A stretch of 17,082 bases of DNA from JAJTHY01 sp964458795. GTDB taxonomy: Bacteria > Pseudomonadota > Alphaproteobacteria > Rickettsiales > Midichloriaceae. Shown here one piece after another: positions 1 through 7,687 of the stretch. Where the stretch lies: contig CAYWJW010000034.1 of the NCBI GenBank assembly GCA_964458795.1, positions 1 through 17,082 of the forward strand. Reading direction: 5' to 3'. Position numbers and translations under genes: made by a program. The first letter of the stretch is position 1. Every line of letters starts with the position of its first letter. Under the pieces are notes generated by a model. The model did not search any database, was not told where the DNA came from, and saw only the letters and a list, made by a program, of their open reading frames with translations.

Positions 1-25
1 ATTTATTAAAAAGGCGCAGAGTTAA

Positions 26-54
26 CATGCTAATTTTATACTGTCTTAGCTATA
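26..54 (-). repeat. Dispersed 29-nt repeat, copy A
   Basis: Read on the minus strand this stretch matches positions 14267-14295 at 27 of 29 bases. Its first 19 bases match 1427-1445 with one mismatch. The core reads tatagctaagWcagtataa. It lies in the intergenic region before the TPR gene. It has little self-complementarity, so it is not a simple hairpin. I do not recognise the family. Confidence 0.6.
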
Positions 55-87
55 TTTACTGGAATTGGTATTAGAACCTAAAATAGC

Positions 88-115
88 TTGCTATTGCTCG
101 TGGCTAATTTATAAA
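88..115 (+). promoter_or_regulatory. Possible sigma70 promoter for the TPR/TetR gene pair
   Basis: TTGCTA at 88-93 and TATAAA at 110-115 are separated by 16 nt, about 30 nt before the start codon at 147. The match is moderate and AT-rich sequence produces such matches often, so this is tentative. Confidence 0.35.
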
Positions 116-146
116 TTCACTTAAGTAGATTTAATAGGAGTATAGT

Positions 147-791
147 ATGTCAGACATTATTCATGAAATTAAAGAAGAGTTAAGCCAAGAGCGGATGCAA
201 AAGTTCATTAAGAATTATCTCCCCTATTTGGCTGTTGCTGCCGTGGTTTTTGTTGCTATATTTGGGTTGAGCATTTGGTATAAACATCACAAGCTTAATG
301 AGATCTATAGTGATGGTGGAGAATATCTGTCAGCCATTAACAAAGTGCGTGCGCAAAACCTTGAAGGGGGACTTAAGAAATTTGAGGCGATAAGCTCTCA
401 TGATACAAATTATGGAGCATTAGCAAAATTTAACTTAGCCTCTTATGCGGCATTTAATAAGGAGTATGCGAAGGCTTCTAAGCTATTCTCTGAGATTTCT
501 GATAATAGCTCGTATAATAAGACACTGCGTGAATTGGCAGAGTTGTTTAGAATAGAAATAGATTCAGATTCAAAAGCTATTAGCACCAAAGAAGCAGTCG
601 ATCAGCTTGAGGTATATATCGAAAGTAACACAGAGTTTAAATATAGCGCTCAGGAATTTTTAGCCACACTTTACTTGAGTGAAAATAAAAATGAGAAAGC
701 TGCAAAAGTTTTAACTTCTCTTACTACCGACCCAGCAGTACCATCAACCATTTCTAGACGGGCTGATCAATATATGGCATTAATTAAATAA
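147..791 (+). CDS. YfgM-like tetratricopeptide-repeat membrane protein
   Basis: A 214-residue protein with a charged cytoplasmic N-terminus, one transmembrane helix at about residues 24-44 (LPYLAVAAVVFVAIFGLSIW), and a helical periplasmic remainder. Degenerate TPR-like helix pairs are visible at about residues 88-118 and 165-192. This single-anchor plus TPR layout is that of the YfgM/TPR_21 family. In E. coli YfgM is associated with SecYEG and periplasmic chaperones; the same role here is inference. The start is supported by the purine-rich AGGAG at about 137-141. The gene is followed 26 nt later by a TetR-type regulator on the same strand, so the two are probably cotranscribed. Family assignment is fairly secure, function is not. 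Confidence 0.7.
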   Translation: MSDIIHEIKEELSQERMQKFIKNYLPYLAVAAVVFVAIFGLSIWYKHHKLNEIYSDGGEYLSAINKVRAQNLEGGLKKFEAISSHDTNYGALAKFNLASYAAFNKEYAKASKLFSEISDNSSYNKTLRELAELFRIEIDSDSKAISTKEAVDQLEVYIESNTEFKYSAQEFLATLYLSENKNEKAAKVLTSLTTDPAVPSTISRRADQYMALIK

Positions 792-817
792 TTCTTAAGG
801 ATTAAGGAAGAAAATCT

Positions 818-1435
818 ATGGGAAGGCGTGGTGATCATACGTTTGAACAACTAAATGATATGATTCTTGAGGCAACCAAGGAATTGCTTAGTGAAGAAGG
901 TTTCCATAACGTTAGCACGCGTAGAATCGCAAGTAGAATAGGATATTCTGTAGGAACACTTTATAACATATTCCAAAATCTTGACGATATTTATATGCAT
1001 CTTAATGTGCGTACTTTGGATAGATTAATAGATATTTTAAGAGAAGCGCTTAATGATAAAACACGCTCTCCCATAAAATCCATAGCATATGCTTATATCA
1101 AGTTTAGTATCGATGACTTCAATGCTTGGAGCCTATTATTTGAATATCGCTTTCAAGAGGATCTAATTGTGCCAAAATGGTATAATGATCGGATTGAACA
1201 ACTATATGATATGGTTGGAAATGCTTTAGGCAAAGTTTTACAGACTGATGATACCGCAAGCCTTAAAGAATATATAACAGTGCTTTGGGCGGGAATTCAT
1301 GGCATCTGTGTTCTGTCTACTAAAGGCAAGTTAAGTCGGGCCGGAATAAAGGAAAGCCAGAGCCAAGCGCTTATTGATAACTTTATCGACAACTACCTAA
1401 ATGGCATCAAGCTAAAAGGCACTAGTTATAGCTAA
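818..1435 (+). CDS. TetR/AcrR-family transcriptional regulator (WHG-type C-terminal domain)
   Basis: A 205-residue protein with a TetR-type N-terminal DNA-binding domain. Helix-turn-helix residues are at about 33-52 (STRRIASRIGYSVGTLYNIF), ending in the typical G-T-L-Y-N-x-F recognition-helix pattern. The C-terminal ligand/dimer domain contains the WAGIHG stretch typical of WHG-type TetR proteins. Its ligand and target cannot be read from sequence, and there is no transporter or enzyme gene divergent from it that would suggest one. AAGGAAG lies about 8 nt before the start codon. The stop codon lies inside a copy of the dispersed repeat at 1427-1445, so the last residues (Tyr-Ser) are encoded by the repeat. 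The gene is convergent with the retropepsin gene, with only 18 nt between stop codons. Confidence 0.85.
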   Translation: MGRRGDHTFEQLNDMILEATKELLSEEGFHNVSTRRIASRIGYSVGTLYNIFQNLDDIYMHLNVRTLDRLIDILREALNDKTRSPIKSIAYAYIKFSIDDFNAWSLLFEYRFQEDLIVPKWYNDRIEQLYDMVGNALGKVLQTDDTASLKEYITVLWAGIHGICVLSTKGKLSRAGIKESQSQALIDNFIDNYLNGIKLKGTSYS

Positions 1436-1445
1436 GTCAGTATAA
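1427..1445 (+). repeat. Dispersed repeat, copy B (short form)
   Basis: These 19 nt are identical to 14267-14285 and differ by one base from the minus strand of 36-54. The copy spans the tetR stop codon and the tetR/retropepsin convergent junction. It lacks the attagcatg extension seen in the other two copies. Confidence 0.6.
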
Positions 1446-1453
1446 AGTTCCCT

Positions 1454-2077
1454 TCAGTAAACTAAATGCATGGTATCCCCTTGGATGGAGAAAGACTTAA
1501 ATTCATTTAGCAAGTTCATGCCCATCAACGATTCGTCTATACCACTAGAATTAATTAGTACTGGGAAATCTTTTGCTTCAAAGTTTCCTATTCTTATATC
1601 AACACTTGCTTCACCAACACGGACAACACCACTTGCCGTTATTACCTCGCGATAGAAACTTAGCTTTGTAACATCTACACCAGCCTTCTTTGCAACAGCC
1701 TGAGAAAGAACAACAGAAGTAGCACCGGTATCAACTAATAAAACCGTAGGAGTGCCATTGATATATGTATTAATCATAAAGTGGCCATTATAACTGCGTT
1801 TCACAGTGATAACTCCATTTTCCTCAATCACAGTAGAAGGCATGAGCGCACTGATAAAGCGATGCTTTATATTACTATAATCATCTTTAAAGCTATATAC
1901 AAAAACCAATACCATCAGTATTAAAAACCAATAAATTGCGTATCTTGCAACCGGCATATTGCGATGTTTGCGTCCTGCTATTAAGCCTAATACCAGCATA
2001 ATAACGATAAACACTGATGATGCGATCTGTATACTTTCGTTTTGAGTGGCACTAAGCAAAAGAGATTGGGTCAACAT
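1454..2077 (-). CDS. Retropepsin-like membrane aspartic protease (APRc-like)
   Basis: About 207 residues from the ATG at 2077. Two hydrophobic segments at about residues 16-35 and 46-63 precede a soluble domain. The catalytic motif VDTGATSVVLS (Asp116-Thr-Gly-Ala) is the one-copy D-T/S-G motif of retroviral-type pepsins, which must dimerise to be active. The conserved C-terminal element GMNLL (186-190) is also present. Bacterial proteins of this clan-AA type (TIGR02281-like) include the Rickettsia protease APRc. Substrates here are unknown. The frame is open upstream to a TTG at 2092, but that codon has no Shine-Dalgarno; AGGA lies just before the ATG, although at a short spacing. The start overlaps the 3' end of priA by 26 nt, so this is probably the last gene of the pepA-priA operon. 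Confidence 0.8.
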   Translation of the reverse strand: MLTQSLLLSATQNESIQIASSVFIVIMLVLGLIAGRKHRNMPVARYAIYWFLILMVLVFVYSFKDDYSNIKHRFISALMPSTVIEENGVITVKRSYNGHFMINTYINGTPTVLLVDTGATSVVLSQAVAKKAGVDVTKLSFYREVITASGVVRVGEASVDIRIGNFEAKDFPVLINSSGIDESLMGMNLLNEFKSFSIQGDTMHLVY

Positions 2078-4022
2078 CTGTCCTAACTTCAATTGATTTT
2101 GAGTAACTCACTCTATTTAACCACTCTTTTATAAGTTTTTGAATATTTATATTTTTAGGTGCGATAATTATGAAGCGATATCTAAATTTATTTTTAAGCA
2201 AAAATATTGGGGATGGAGTTGGCCCTAGGAATTTTATCTCATCACTACTTGGCATTATTTTTGCTAGAGATCTTAAAGTACCCAACAGTGCTTCTTGATC
2301 CTTTGCACTAAAAGTTATCATAACAATCCTAGTAAAGGGCGGCATGTTGGCCAGCTTTCGATTTTCGAGTTCACATTCTATAAAACCTTGCCAGTCACTA
2401 TTTTTGATGCTTTCAATTAAATAGGACTCAGGCTCAAGAGTTTGCAAGTATACCAATCCCTTATCGGATTCTCTCCCCGCACGCCCTGAGACTTGCTTTA
2501 ACACCTGGTAAGTACGCTCAAAAGCACGTATATCTCCGCTAAATAAACTTAGGTCTGCATCAATCACTCCCACCAAATCCAACTTGGGAAAGTGTAATCC
2601 TTTTGTTATCATTTGGGTTCCTATGATAACATCTACCTCATGATTTGTGATTTTATCAATCGCGTCTTGCGCTTTGTTACGAGTATTTAGAGTATCGCTA
2701 GATAAAATTATAACACGTGCGTCTGGTAAAAATGTAGCCACCTCTTCAGCTATTCGCTCCACGCCCGGGCCCACATCCGAGAAGCGCTTGGTGCTGTTGC
2801 AGTTTTTACATTTACTATCTAGTGTTTCAATATAACCGCAATAATGACAGAGCAATAATTCTTTAGATTTATGCTTAACCAAATTAAAATCACAATGCGG
2901 GCAAATTATTTTGCTTCTACATTCGCTGCATAAACTAACCATTGCATAGCCACGTCGGTTCAAATAAAGCAGGGCTTGCTTGTTCTGTTTGAAATTGGCA
3001 ATAACTTGAGTCTCCAGTTCACCCGTAATCCAGCGGCCCTTTGCTGGTTTATTCTTTACAAGGTCAATAACCCGTATTTCAGGCATTTGACCTTTGCCAT
3101 ATCGAGAACTTAAAAATGTATGAGTATATCTAAGCTCTCGTATGTTGTTTTCAGTTTCAATTGAAGGAGTGGCTGATGATAAGATTATCGGTATGTTGTT
3201 GATTTTTGCGCGAGCAATAGCCATGTCACGAGCATGGTAACATCCTGAATCTTCCTGTTTGAATGAAGTCTCGTGCTCTTCATCCACTATGATTAACCCC
3301 AAGTCATTAAAGGGTAAAAATAATGAGCTACGAGCACCAACTACCAACTTACCCGTTCCACTATAGACTTGTTTCCAATTGTCTGCACGCCTGTTTGGCG
3401 TTAGCGCTGAATGCCATTCCAAAATTGGGAATTCTAACCGAGCTCTAAAACGTTCAATTAGCTGGGTGGTAAGCAAAATTTCTGGCAATAATATCAGTAC
3501 TTGTCTACCACTTGCTATAACTTCTTTGACCAATTCCAGATAAACCTCTGTCTTACCCGATCCAGTAACGCCTTCAAGCACTGATACGCTAAATCCTTTT
3601 TGCCTTAAATTATTAAGTGTAGCGAAAGCTAGTTGTTGCTCTTTAGTAAGTTGCACTTCAATCTTTTGGGGTGAAGACTTGTCAAATTTAGATTTACGCG
3701 TTTTTGATACTGAGAAAGCTTTAGGTGCAGATAGCGCCATTTTTAGCACCATGCCTTTTGGGATCAAATTGTAGTCACTTACAAAGTCTATGAACTCAAT
3801 TAATTCAGGCTTTAAGCTAAAGCCTGTGCTATTATTAATCGGTTTAAGTTTAGTTAAGTCAGTATTATCATCTTCAGTAATTTGAGTTACCAAGCCAAAA
3901 ATTTGGCGAGATCTAAATGGAATCTTCACTATATCATTAATCTTTGGTTCAAGATTGTCTGAAAAAGCGTAACTGAACTCACATTCAATAGGTAGTGGAA
4001 GAAGGAGTTTAGCTATCCTCAT
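2052..4022 (-). CDS. priA: Primosomal protein N' (PriA), replication-restart helicase
   Basis: A 656-residue superfamily 2 3'-5' helicase that reloads the replisome at stalled forks. Visible in order are an N-terminal 3'-DNA-binding domain, Walker A GVTGSGKTE (151-159), the DEEH box (247-250) and LSSATPS (281-287). Eight zinc-ligand cysteines follow at 365, 368, 374, 377, 392, 395, 405 and 408, then the helicase motifs GTQMITKGLHFP (468-479) and VSGRAGR (511-517). It is shorter than E. coli PriA (732) but all key elements are present. The start ATG overlaps the pepA stop codon as ATGA, which indicates translational coupling. The 3' end overlaps the retropepsin gene. Confidence 0.96.
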   Translation of the reverse strand: MRIAKLLLPLPIECEFSYAFSDNLEPKINDIVKIPFRSRQIFGLVTQITEDDNTDLTKLKPINNSTGFSLKPELIEFIDFVSDYNLIPKGMVLKMALSAPKAFSVSKTRKSKFDKSSPQKIEVQLTKEQQLAFATLNNLRQKGFSVSVLEGVTGSGKTEVYLELVKEVIASGRQVLILLPEILLTTQLIERFRARLEFPILEWHSALTPNRRADNWKQVYSGTGKLVVGARSSLFLPFNDLGLIIVDEEHETSFKQEDSGCYHARDMAIARAKINNIPIILSSATPSIETENNIRELRYTHTFLSSRYGKGQMPEIRVIDLVKNKPAKGRWITGELETQVIANFKQNKQALLYLNRRGYAMVSLCSECRSKIICPHCDFNLVKHKSKELLLCHYCGYIETLDSKCKNCNSTKRFSDVGPGVERIAEEVATFLPDARVIILSSDTLNTRNKAQDAIDKITNHEVDVIIGTQMITKGLHFPKLDLVGVIDADLSLFSGDIRAFERTYQVLKQVSGRAGRESDKGLVYLQTLEPESYLIESIKNSDWQGFIECELENRKLANMPPFTRIVMITFSAKDQEALLGTLRSLAKIMPSSDEIKFLGPTPSPIFLLKNKFRYRFIIIAPKNINIQKLIKEWLNRVSYSKSIEVRTDVDPISFA

Positions 4023-5515
4023 TTCGCTTCATAATAATCTTTTACCAGCTGGTTTAAAATACGCACACCAAACCCTGTAGCACCTTTCGGATTCACATCT
4101 GCCCCGCTTTTATCCCATGCCATACCAGCTATATCAAGATGTGCCCAAGGGTAGTTATTAACGAACCTTTGTAGAAATTGTGCTGCTGTTATACTTCCTG
4201 CTCCACGCCCGGTGCCAGTGTTTCTTACGTCAGCTATTTCAGAATTGATTTGCTTGTCGAAAAACTCACTAATTGGAAAGCGCCAAACTTTATCACCACT
4301 TTTTATGCCTGCATCGTATAGTTCTACAGCAAGAATATCATTATTGGAGAATAAACCTGCATATGAATTTTCACCCAAAGCTACAACAATAGCACCAGTC
4401 AAAGTTGCAAGGTTAACCATAAACTTAGGTTTATATTTTTCTTGAGTATACCACAGGCAGTCGGCAAGCACCAGACGACCTTCTGCATCAGTATTATCGA
4501 CTTCGATGGTTTGACCAGACATAGATTTAACAACGTCTCCGGGCCGCTGAGCACTACCTGATGGCATATTTTCAACCAACCCAATAACTCCTACGGCATT
4601 AACTTTAGCTCTTCTCTCAGCAAGGGTTTTCATAATGCCTGTAACAGCACCAGCTCCACCCATATCGTATTTCATATCTCCCATATTTTGTGATGGCTTT
4701 ATGCTGATTCCACCAGTGTCAAAGGTTACACCTTTACCAACAAAGGCAATGGGCGCCTCTTTTTTGTTTTTACCACTATACTCCATAACTACTACATATG
4801 ATTCATTTACACTACCTTGTCCAACGCCCAGTAATGCACCCATGCCGAGCTTCTTAAGCTCCTTCTCGCCTATAATGCGAACCTTAAGCCCAGATTTCTC
4901 AAGTTTTTTGCAAGCATCCGCAAACGACTTGGGATATAGAACATTGGCAGGTTCGGAAACTAAGTCACGCACGAAATATACGCTATTTATAACTATTTTG
5001 CTTTCATCGATGAGTTTTTTAGCCATCTTTGAATCATGCAGGCATAACGTAACTTTCTTCAGGTAGATCTTATTTTCATTTTTCTTATCTACGAAGTATT
5101 TGTTAAACTTATAGTTGCGGAGCGCCATGCCTAAATAAAAATTATTAGCAAATTCCTCAGTGGACATCTTAAGTTTTTTGTCCAAATTAAAGCAAACAGT
5201 TGCCGTTTCAGCTTCAATGGAGTTTAAATATTGCACCAATTTGCTGCCTGCGCATTGTAGTACACTTCCAGTTAAAGAATCTTTTTTACCTAATCCCACT
5301 ACTACAACTTCAGAGAATTCTGAACCTGACTGTGGTATAAAACTCAATATTTGCCCAGTTTTACCTCGAAAATTCTTTTTAATTTTGAGCAACTTGGTTA
5401 TATCCGCTTCATATTTATGTTCGCAGAAATCCTGCGAAAACTTAAGATCATCAAATATAAAGAAAACCCCAATGGCACCTTCTAATTTTTTTGCATCAAT
5501 AAAGGAAACTTCCAT
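4019..5515 (-). CDS. pepA: Leucyl aminopeptidase (PepA, M17 family)
   Basis: A cytoplasmic two-metal aminopeptidase of about 498 residues, the usual family length. The C-terminal catalytic domain carries VGKGVTFDTGG (Lys261, Asp266), MKYDMGGA (Asp284) and the family signature NTDAEGRLVL (Asp343, Glu345, Arg347), which supply the metal ligands and active-site residues. The N-terminal domain is divergent, as is normal. The frame is open to a TTG at 5521, but the ATG at 5515 is preferred because it gives the expected length. A promoter lies directly upstream. PepA frees N-terminal amino acids from peptides; in E. coli it also binds DNA, which is not implied here. It is first in the pepA-priA-retropepsin operon. 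Confidence 0.95.
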   Translation of the reverse strand: MEVSFIDAKKLEGAIGVFFIFDDLKFSQDFCEHKYEADITKLLKIKKNFRGKTGQILSFIPQSGSEFSEVVVVGLGKKDSLTGSVLQCAGSKLVQYLNSIEAETATVCFNLDKKLKMSTEEFANNFYLGMALRNYKFNKYFVDKKNENKIYLKKVTLCLHDSKMAKKLIDESKIVINSVYFVRDLVSEPANVLYPKSFADACKKLEKSGLKVRIIGEKELKKLGMGALLGVGQGSVNESYVVVMEYSGKNKKEAPIAFVGKGVTFDTGGISIKPSQNMGDMKYDMGGAGAVTGIMKTLAERRAKVNAVGVIGLVENMPSGSAQRPGDVVKSMSGQTIEVDNTDAEGRLVLADCLWYTQEKYKPKFMVNLATLTGAIVVALGENSYAGLFSNNDILAVELYDAGIKSGDKVWRFPISEFFDKQINSEIADVRNTGTGRGAGSITAAQFLQRFVNNYPWAHLDIAGMAWDKSGADVNPKGATGFGVRILNQLVKDYYEAK

Positions 5516-5545
5516 AGCCAAACCATTTTACATATTCAGAGTTCT

Positions 5546-5574
5546 ATATTAGGCTTTGTACTAATTCTTGTAAA
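5546..5574 (-). promoter_or_regulatory. Sigma70-type promoter of the pepA-priA operon
   Basis: On the minus strand TTTACA (5574-5569) and TAATAT (5551-5546) are separated by exactly 17 nt. Transcription would begin near 5539, giving a leader of about 24 nt before the pepA ATG. The whole pepA/tsaE divergent region is only 67 nt. I see no equally good promoter for tsaE in it. Confidence 0.6.
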
Positions 5575-5582
5575 TTACTAAT

Positions 5583-6008
5583 ATGGCTAAATTTAAAAAT
5601 CTAGACCTAAGCGCACTGAGGTCTCTAGCTTCTGAGCTTGCAACTGCTGCAAAACCTGGAGATGTATATTTGTTATATGGAGATTTAGGTGTAGGCAAAA
5701 CCACCTTCACACAGTTTTTTGCGCAAGCTTTAGGGGTAAGTTCCGATGAGGCAAGTAGTCCAACCTTTAATTTAGTGCATTTATACGATGGCCGCGATTT
5801 TAAAGTCTGGCACTTTGATCTTTATCGTCTTAAGACAAAGGAAGAATTATATGAATTAGGACTAGATGATGCCATCTCCACAGGAATTGCCATCATTGAA
5901 TGGCCTAATATAGCTGAAAGTATATTACCCAAAAAAGCTATAAAACTTTACTTTACAACTTCTCCATCAGATACAGACTTGCGTGATGTGGTAGTGGAAA
6001 ATTTATAA
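5583..6008 (+). CDS. tsaE: tRNA threonylcarbamoyladenosine biosynthesis protein TsaE
   Basis: A 141-residue P-loop ATPase of normal family length. It shows Walker A GDLGVGKTT (about residues 34-42), the conserved SSPTFNLVHLY segment that follows a switch region, the HFDLYRL motif, and IIEWPN near the C-terminus, all typical of TsaE (YjeE). It works with TsaB and TsaD to attach threonylcarbamoyl to A37 of ANN-decoding tRNAs, in the cytoplasm. Translation starts at the ATG 67 nt from the divergent pepA start. The Shine-Dalgarno is weak, so a short-leader or leaderless message is possible. Confidence 0.93.
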   Translation: MAKFKNLDLSALRSLASELATAAKPGDVYLLYGDLGVGKTTFTQFFAQALGVSSDEASSPTFNLVHLYDGRDFKVWHFDLYRLKTKEELYELGLDDAISTGIAIIEWPNIAESILPKKAIKLYFTTSPSDTDLRDVVVENL

Positions 6009-6125
6009 GCCAAAAGCTAAAAACCTTGATAGAATAGGCCTTTAAAGTGTTGAATTATTTTTTCTCCAGGGACTTCCATTAGCTGTAATAAATCAGTTAT
6101 ACTAATATAAGATAAGAGAAGTGTA

Positions 6126-6192
6126 ATACCAAGACCCATAAATAATTAAGTGAATGCACCGCATTCACTTAATTATTTATGGGTCTTGGTAT
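6126..6192. repeat. Perfect 32-bp-arm palindrome with a 3-nt loop
   Basis: The left arm 6126-6157 and right arm 6161-6192 are exact reverse complements; the loop is acc (6158-6160). The outer ends read ATACCAAGACCC and GGGTCTTGGTAT. TA dinucleotides flank CCAAGACCC...GGGTCTTGG, which would fit insertion at TA as in IS630/mariner-type elements, so a miniature inverted-repeat element (two joined terminal repeats) is one explanation. A terminator is less likely because no T-tract follows. It lies in the 259-nt gap between tsaE and the BPL_N gene; the rest of that gap before 6126 holds nothing else I can name. Confidence 0.95.
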
Positions 6193-6206
6193 AGTATAGC
6201 GCAAGG

Positions 6207-6236
6207 TTGACATTTTTCATAAACTCTGCCTATAGT
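6207..6236 (+). promoter_or_regulatory. Strong sigma70-type promoter for the BPL_N gene and downstream run
   Basis: A consensus -35 TTGACA (6207-6212) is separated by 18 nt from TATAGT (6231-6236). Transcription would start near 6243, about 25 nt before the start codon. The discriminator tccgggcg is unusually GC-rich for this sequence, which in other bacteria is a feature of stringently controlled promoters; that regulation is inference. It begins only 15 nt after the palindrome. Confidence 0.7.
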
Positions 6237-6267
6237 CCGGGCGTGATTTAACTCCAAAAGGGTGAGC

Positions 6268-7002
6268 ATGCAGGCCGAGAAATCAGAACCTATAGTTCTT
6301 ATATACGATGGATGTGGCACAGACTATGAATGTGTAGATTGGTCTTTGCAAGCTTTTAGGTCGCTACTTCCAGATCCTTCAATGGCTATTACAGTTGATG
6401 CTAAAACTATCCTTGATAAAAAATGGATGTCTACAGCTAAGATCCTCGTAATTCCTGGGGGCAGAGCTACTCCATATCATGATGAGCTTGGAGAAATCGG
6501 TATGGAAAATATACGAAACTTTGTGCACTCTGGTAATACTCTTATTGGGATTTGTGCTGGCGCATACTTTCTTGCCGCAGATTCTAATTTCGCAATTGGA
6601 ACCAAATTTGAAGTAGTTAATAAACATTTAGGATTATTTCCTGGTGAAGTCAAAGGTCCATTCTTTGAAGACTTTAACTATCTTGAAGATACTATAAGAG
6701 GCGCGATCTCTAAATGCAGTGACGGTGTAGAGCGAATTGCGTATCATCATGGTGGGGGTTGGTTTGTGAAACCTGAGGAACACAAAGATATATCTGTATT
6801 GGCTAGATATTCTTCGGATGAGGCAAGAAAAGACGGGCTCGCTGCCATCATCAAAGTAAAATATGGTGATGGCTGTGTTATTGGGTCTCACATGCATTTT
6901 GAAGAGGAATACTCTTGGAATAGTTGGAAAGAATTTATTTTTAATGCACTTGAGCATGAGAAGTGCTTGGTATATAATAACGAGCAATCAATAACTGTAT
7001 AA
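6268..7002 (+). CDS. BPL_N-domain, class I glutamine-amidotransferase-like protein
   Basis: A 244-residue protein. PGGRATPYHDELG (about 63-75), GICAGAYFLA (about 95-104, nucleophile-elbow Cys96) and YHHGGGWF (about 159-166) match the amidotransferase-like domain named BPL_N, after its occurrence at the N-terminus of fungal biotin-protein ligases. There is no biotin-ligase catalytic domain, so this is a stand-alone domain. The reaction of such stand-alone proteins is not established to my knowledge. The frame is open to a GTG at 6262, but AAGGG at 6258-6262 sits 5 nt before the ATG at 6268, so that ATG is preferred. The peroxiredoxin gene follows after 18 nt and is probably cotranscribed. Confidence 0.8.
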   Translation: MQAEKSEPIVLIYDGCGTDYECVDWSLQAFRSLLPDPSMAITVDAKTILDKKWMSTAKILVIPGGRATPYHDELGEIGMENIRNFVHSGNTLIGICAGAYFLAADSNFAIGTKFEVVNKHLGLFPGEVKGPFFEDFNYLEDTIRGAISKCSDGVERIAYHHGGGWFVKPEEHKDISVLARYSSDEARKDGLAAIIKVKYGDGCVIGSHMHFEEEYSWNSWKEFIFNALEHEKCLVYNNEQSITV

Positions 7003-7020
7003 AATTAATAGGTAAAAATT

Positions 7021-7620
7021 ATGTCAGTACTAGTAACTAAACTCGCTCCCGACTTTACAGCCAATGCTGTGATGCCGGATAACACAATCAACCCTACTTT
7101 CAATTTGAAAAGCTACTTAAACGGAAAGATAGGAATACTCTTTTTCTATCCGTTGGATTTTACTTATGTGTGTCCTACCGAGATTCTTGAGTTTAACGAA
7201 AATCTAAAAGCCTTTGAAGAAGAAGGAGCAGTGGTTATTGCCGTAAGCGTTGATTCTCAATTCACTCACTTAGCATATAAAAACACTCAAGTAGCAAAAG
7301 GTGGTATTGGCAATATTAAAATCCCAATGGTTGCAGATCTTACAAAGCAAATCGCAAGAGACTACGATGTATTATTTAATGATGCAGTTGCTTTGCGAGG
7401 CACTTTCCTAATTGATCAAGACTTTAAAGTTAGGCACCAACTTGTGAATGATCTTCCGCTTGGTAGAAATATAGCAGAAGCGCTCAGAATGGTTAAGGCA
7501 CTTAAGTTCCATCAAGAGAATGGTGAGCTATGTCCAGCCAACTGGAATGAAGGCGAAAGCGGTATGGAGCCAACTCAAGAAGGCACTTCTGGGTATTTGG
7601 CTAAAAAATATAACGATTAG
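7021..7620 (+). CDS. Typical 2-Cys peroxiredoxin (AhpC/TSA family)
   Basis: A 199-residue thiol peroxidase that reduces hydrogen peroxide and organic hydroperoxides in the cytoplasm. The peroxidatic cysteine is Cys51 in DFTYVCPTEI and the resolving cysteine is Cys171 in GELCPANW. Arg126 in LRGTFLID is the conserved active-site-side arginine. The C-terminal YLAKKY resembles the YF-containing tail that makes eukaryotic-type 2-Cys enzymes sensitive to overoxidation, and a GGIG-like stretch (94-97) is also present; whether this enzyme is peroxide-sensitive is inference. The thioredoxin reductase gene 67 nt downstream is the logical source of reducing power through thioredoxin. Confidence 0.95.
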   Translation: MSVLVTKLAPDFTANAVMPDNTINPTFNLKSYLNGKIGILFFYPLDFTYVCPTEILEFNENLKAFEEEGAVVIAVSVDSQFTHLAYKNTQVAKGGIGNIKIPMVADLTKQIARDYDVLFNDAVALRGTFLIDQDFKVRHQLVNDLPLGRNIAEALRMVKALKFHQENGELCPANWNEGESGMEPTQEGTSGYLAKKYND

Positions 7621-7687
7621 ATTGTATATACCTCTAATTGTTTAAGATAAATTAAGGTGAGAAAATTTAAGTTAACGGAGTATAAGT

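Noticed and set aside
4635..5552. Long open frames on the plus strand opposite pepA
   Set aside because: They are antisense to a gene with all catalytic motifs, have no ribosome-binding sites and give low-complexity, Ser/Pro-rich translations.
6009..6261. Possible tRNA or small structured RNA in the gap carrying the palindrome
   Set aside because: No T-loop GTTCRANYC motif or cloverleaf is present; the only structure is the palindrome itself.
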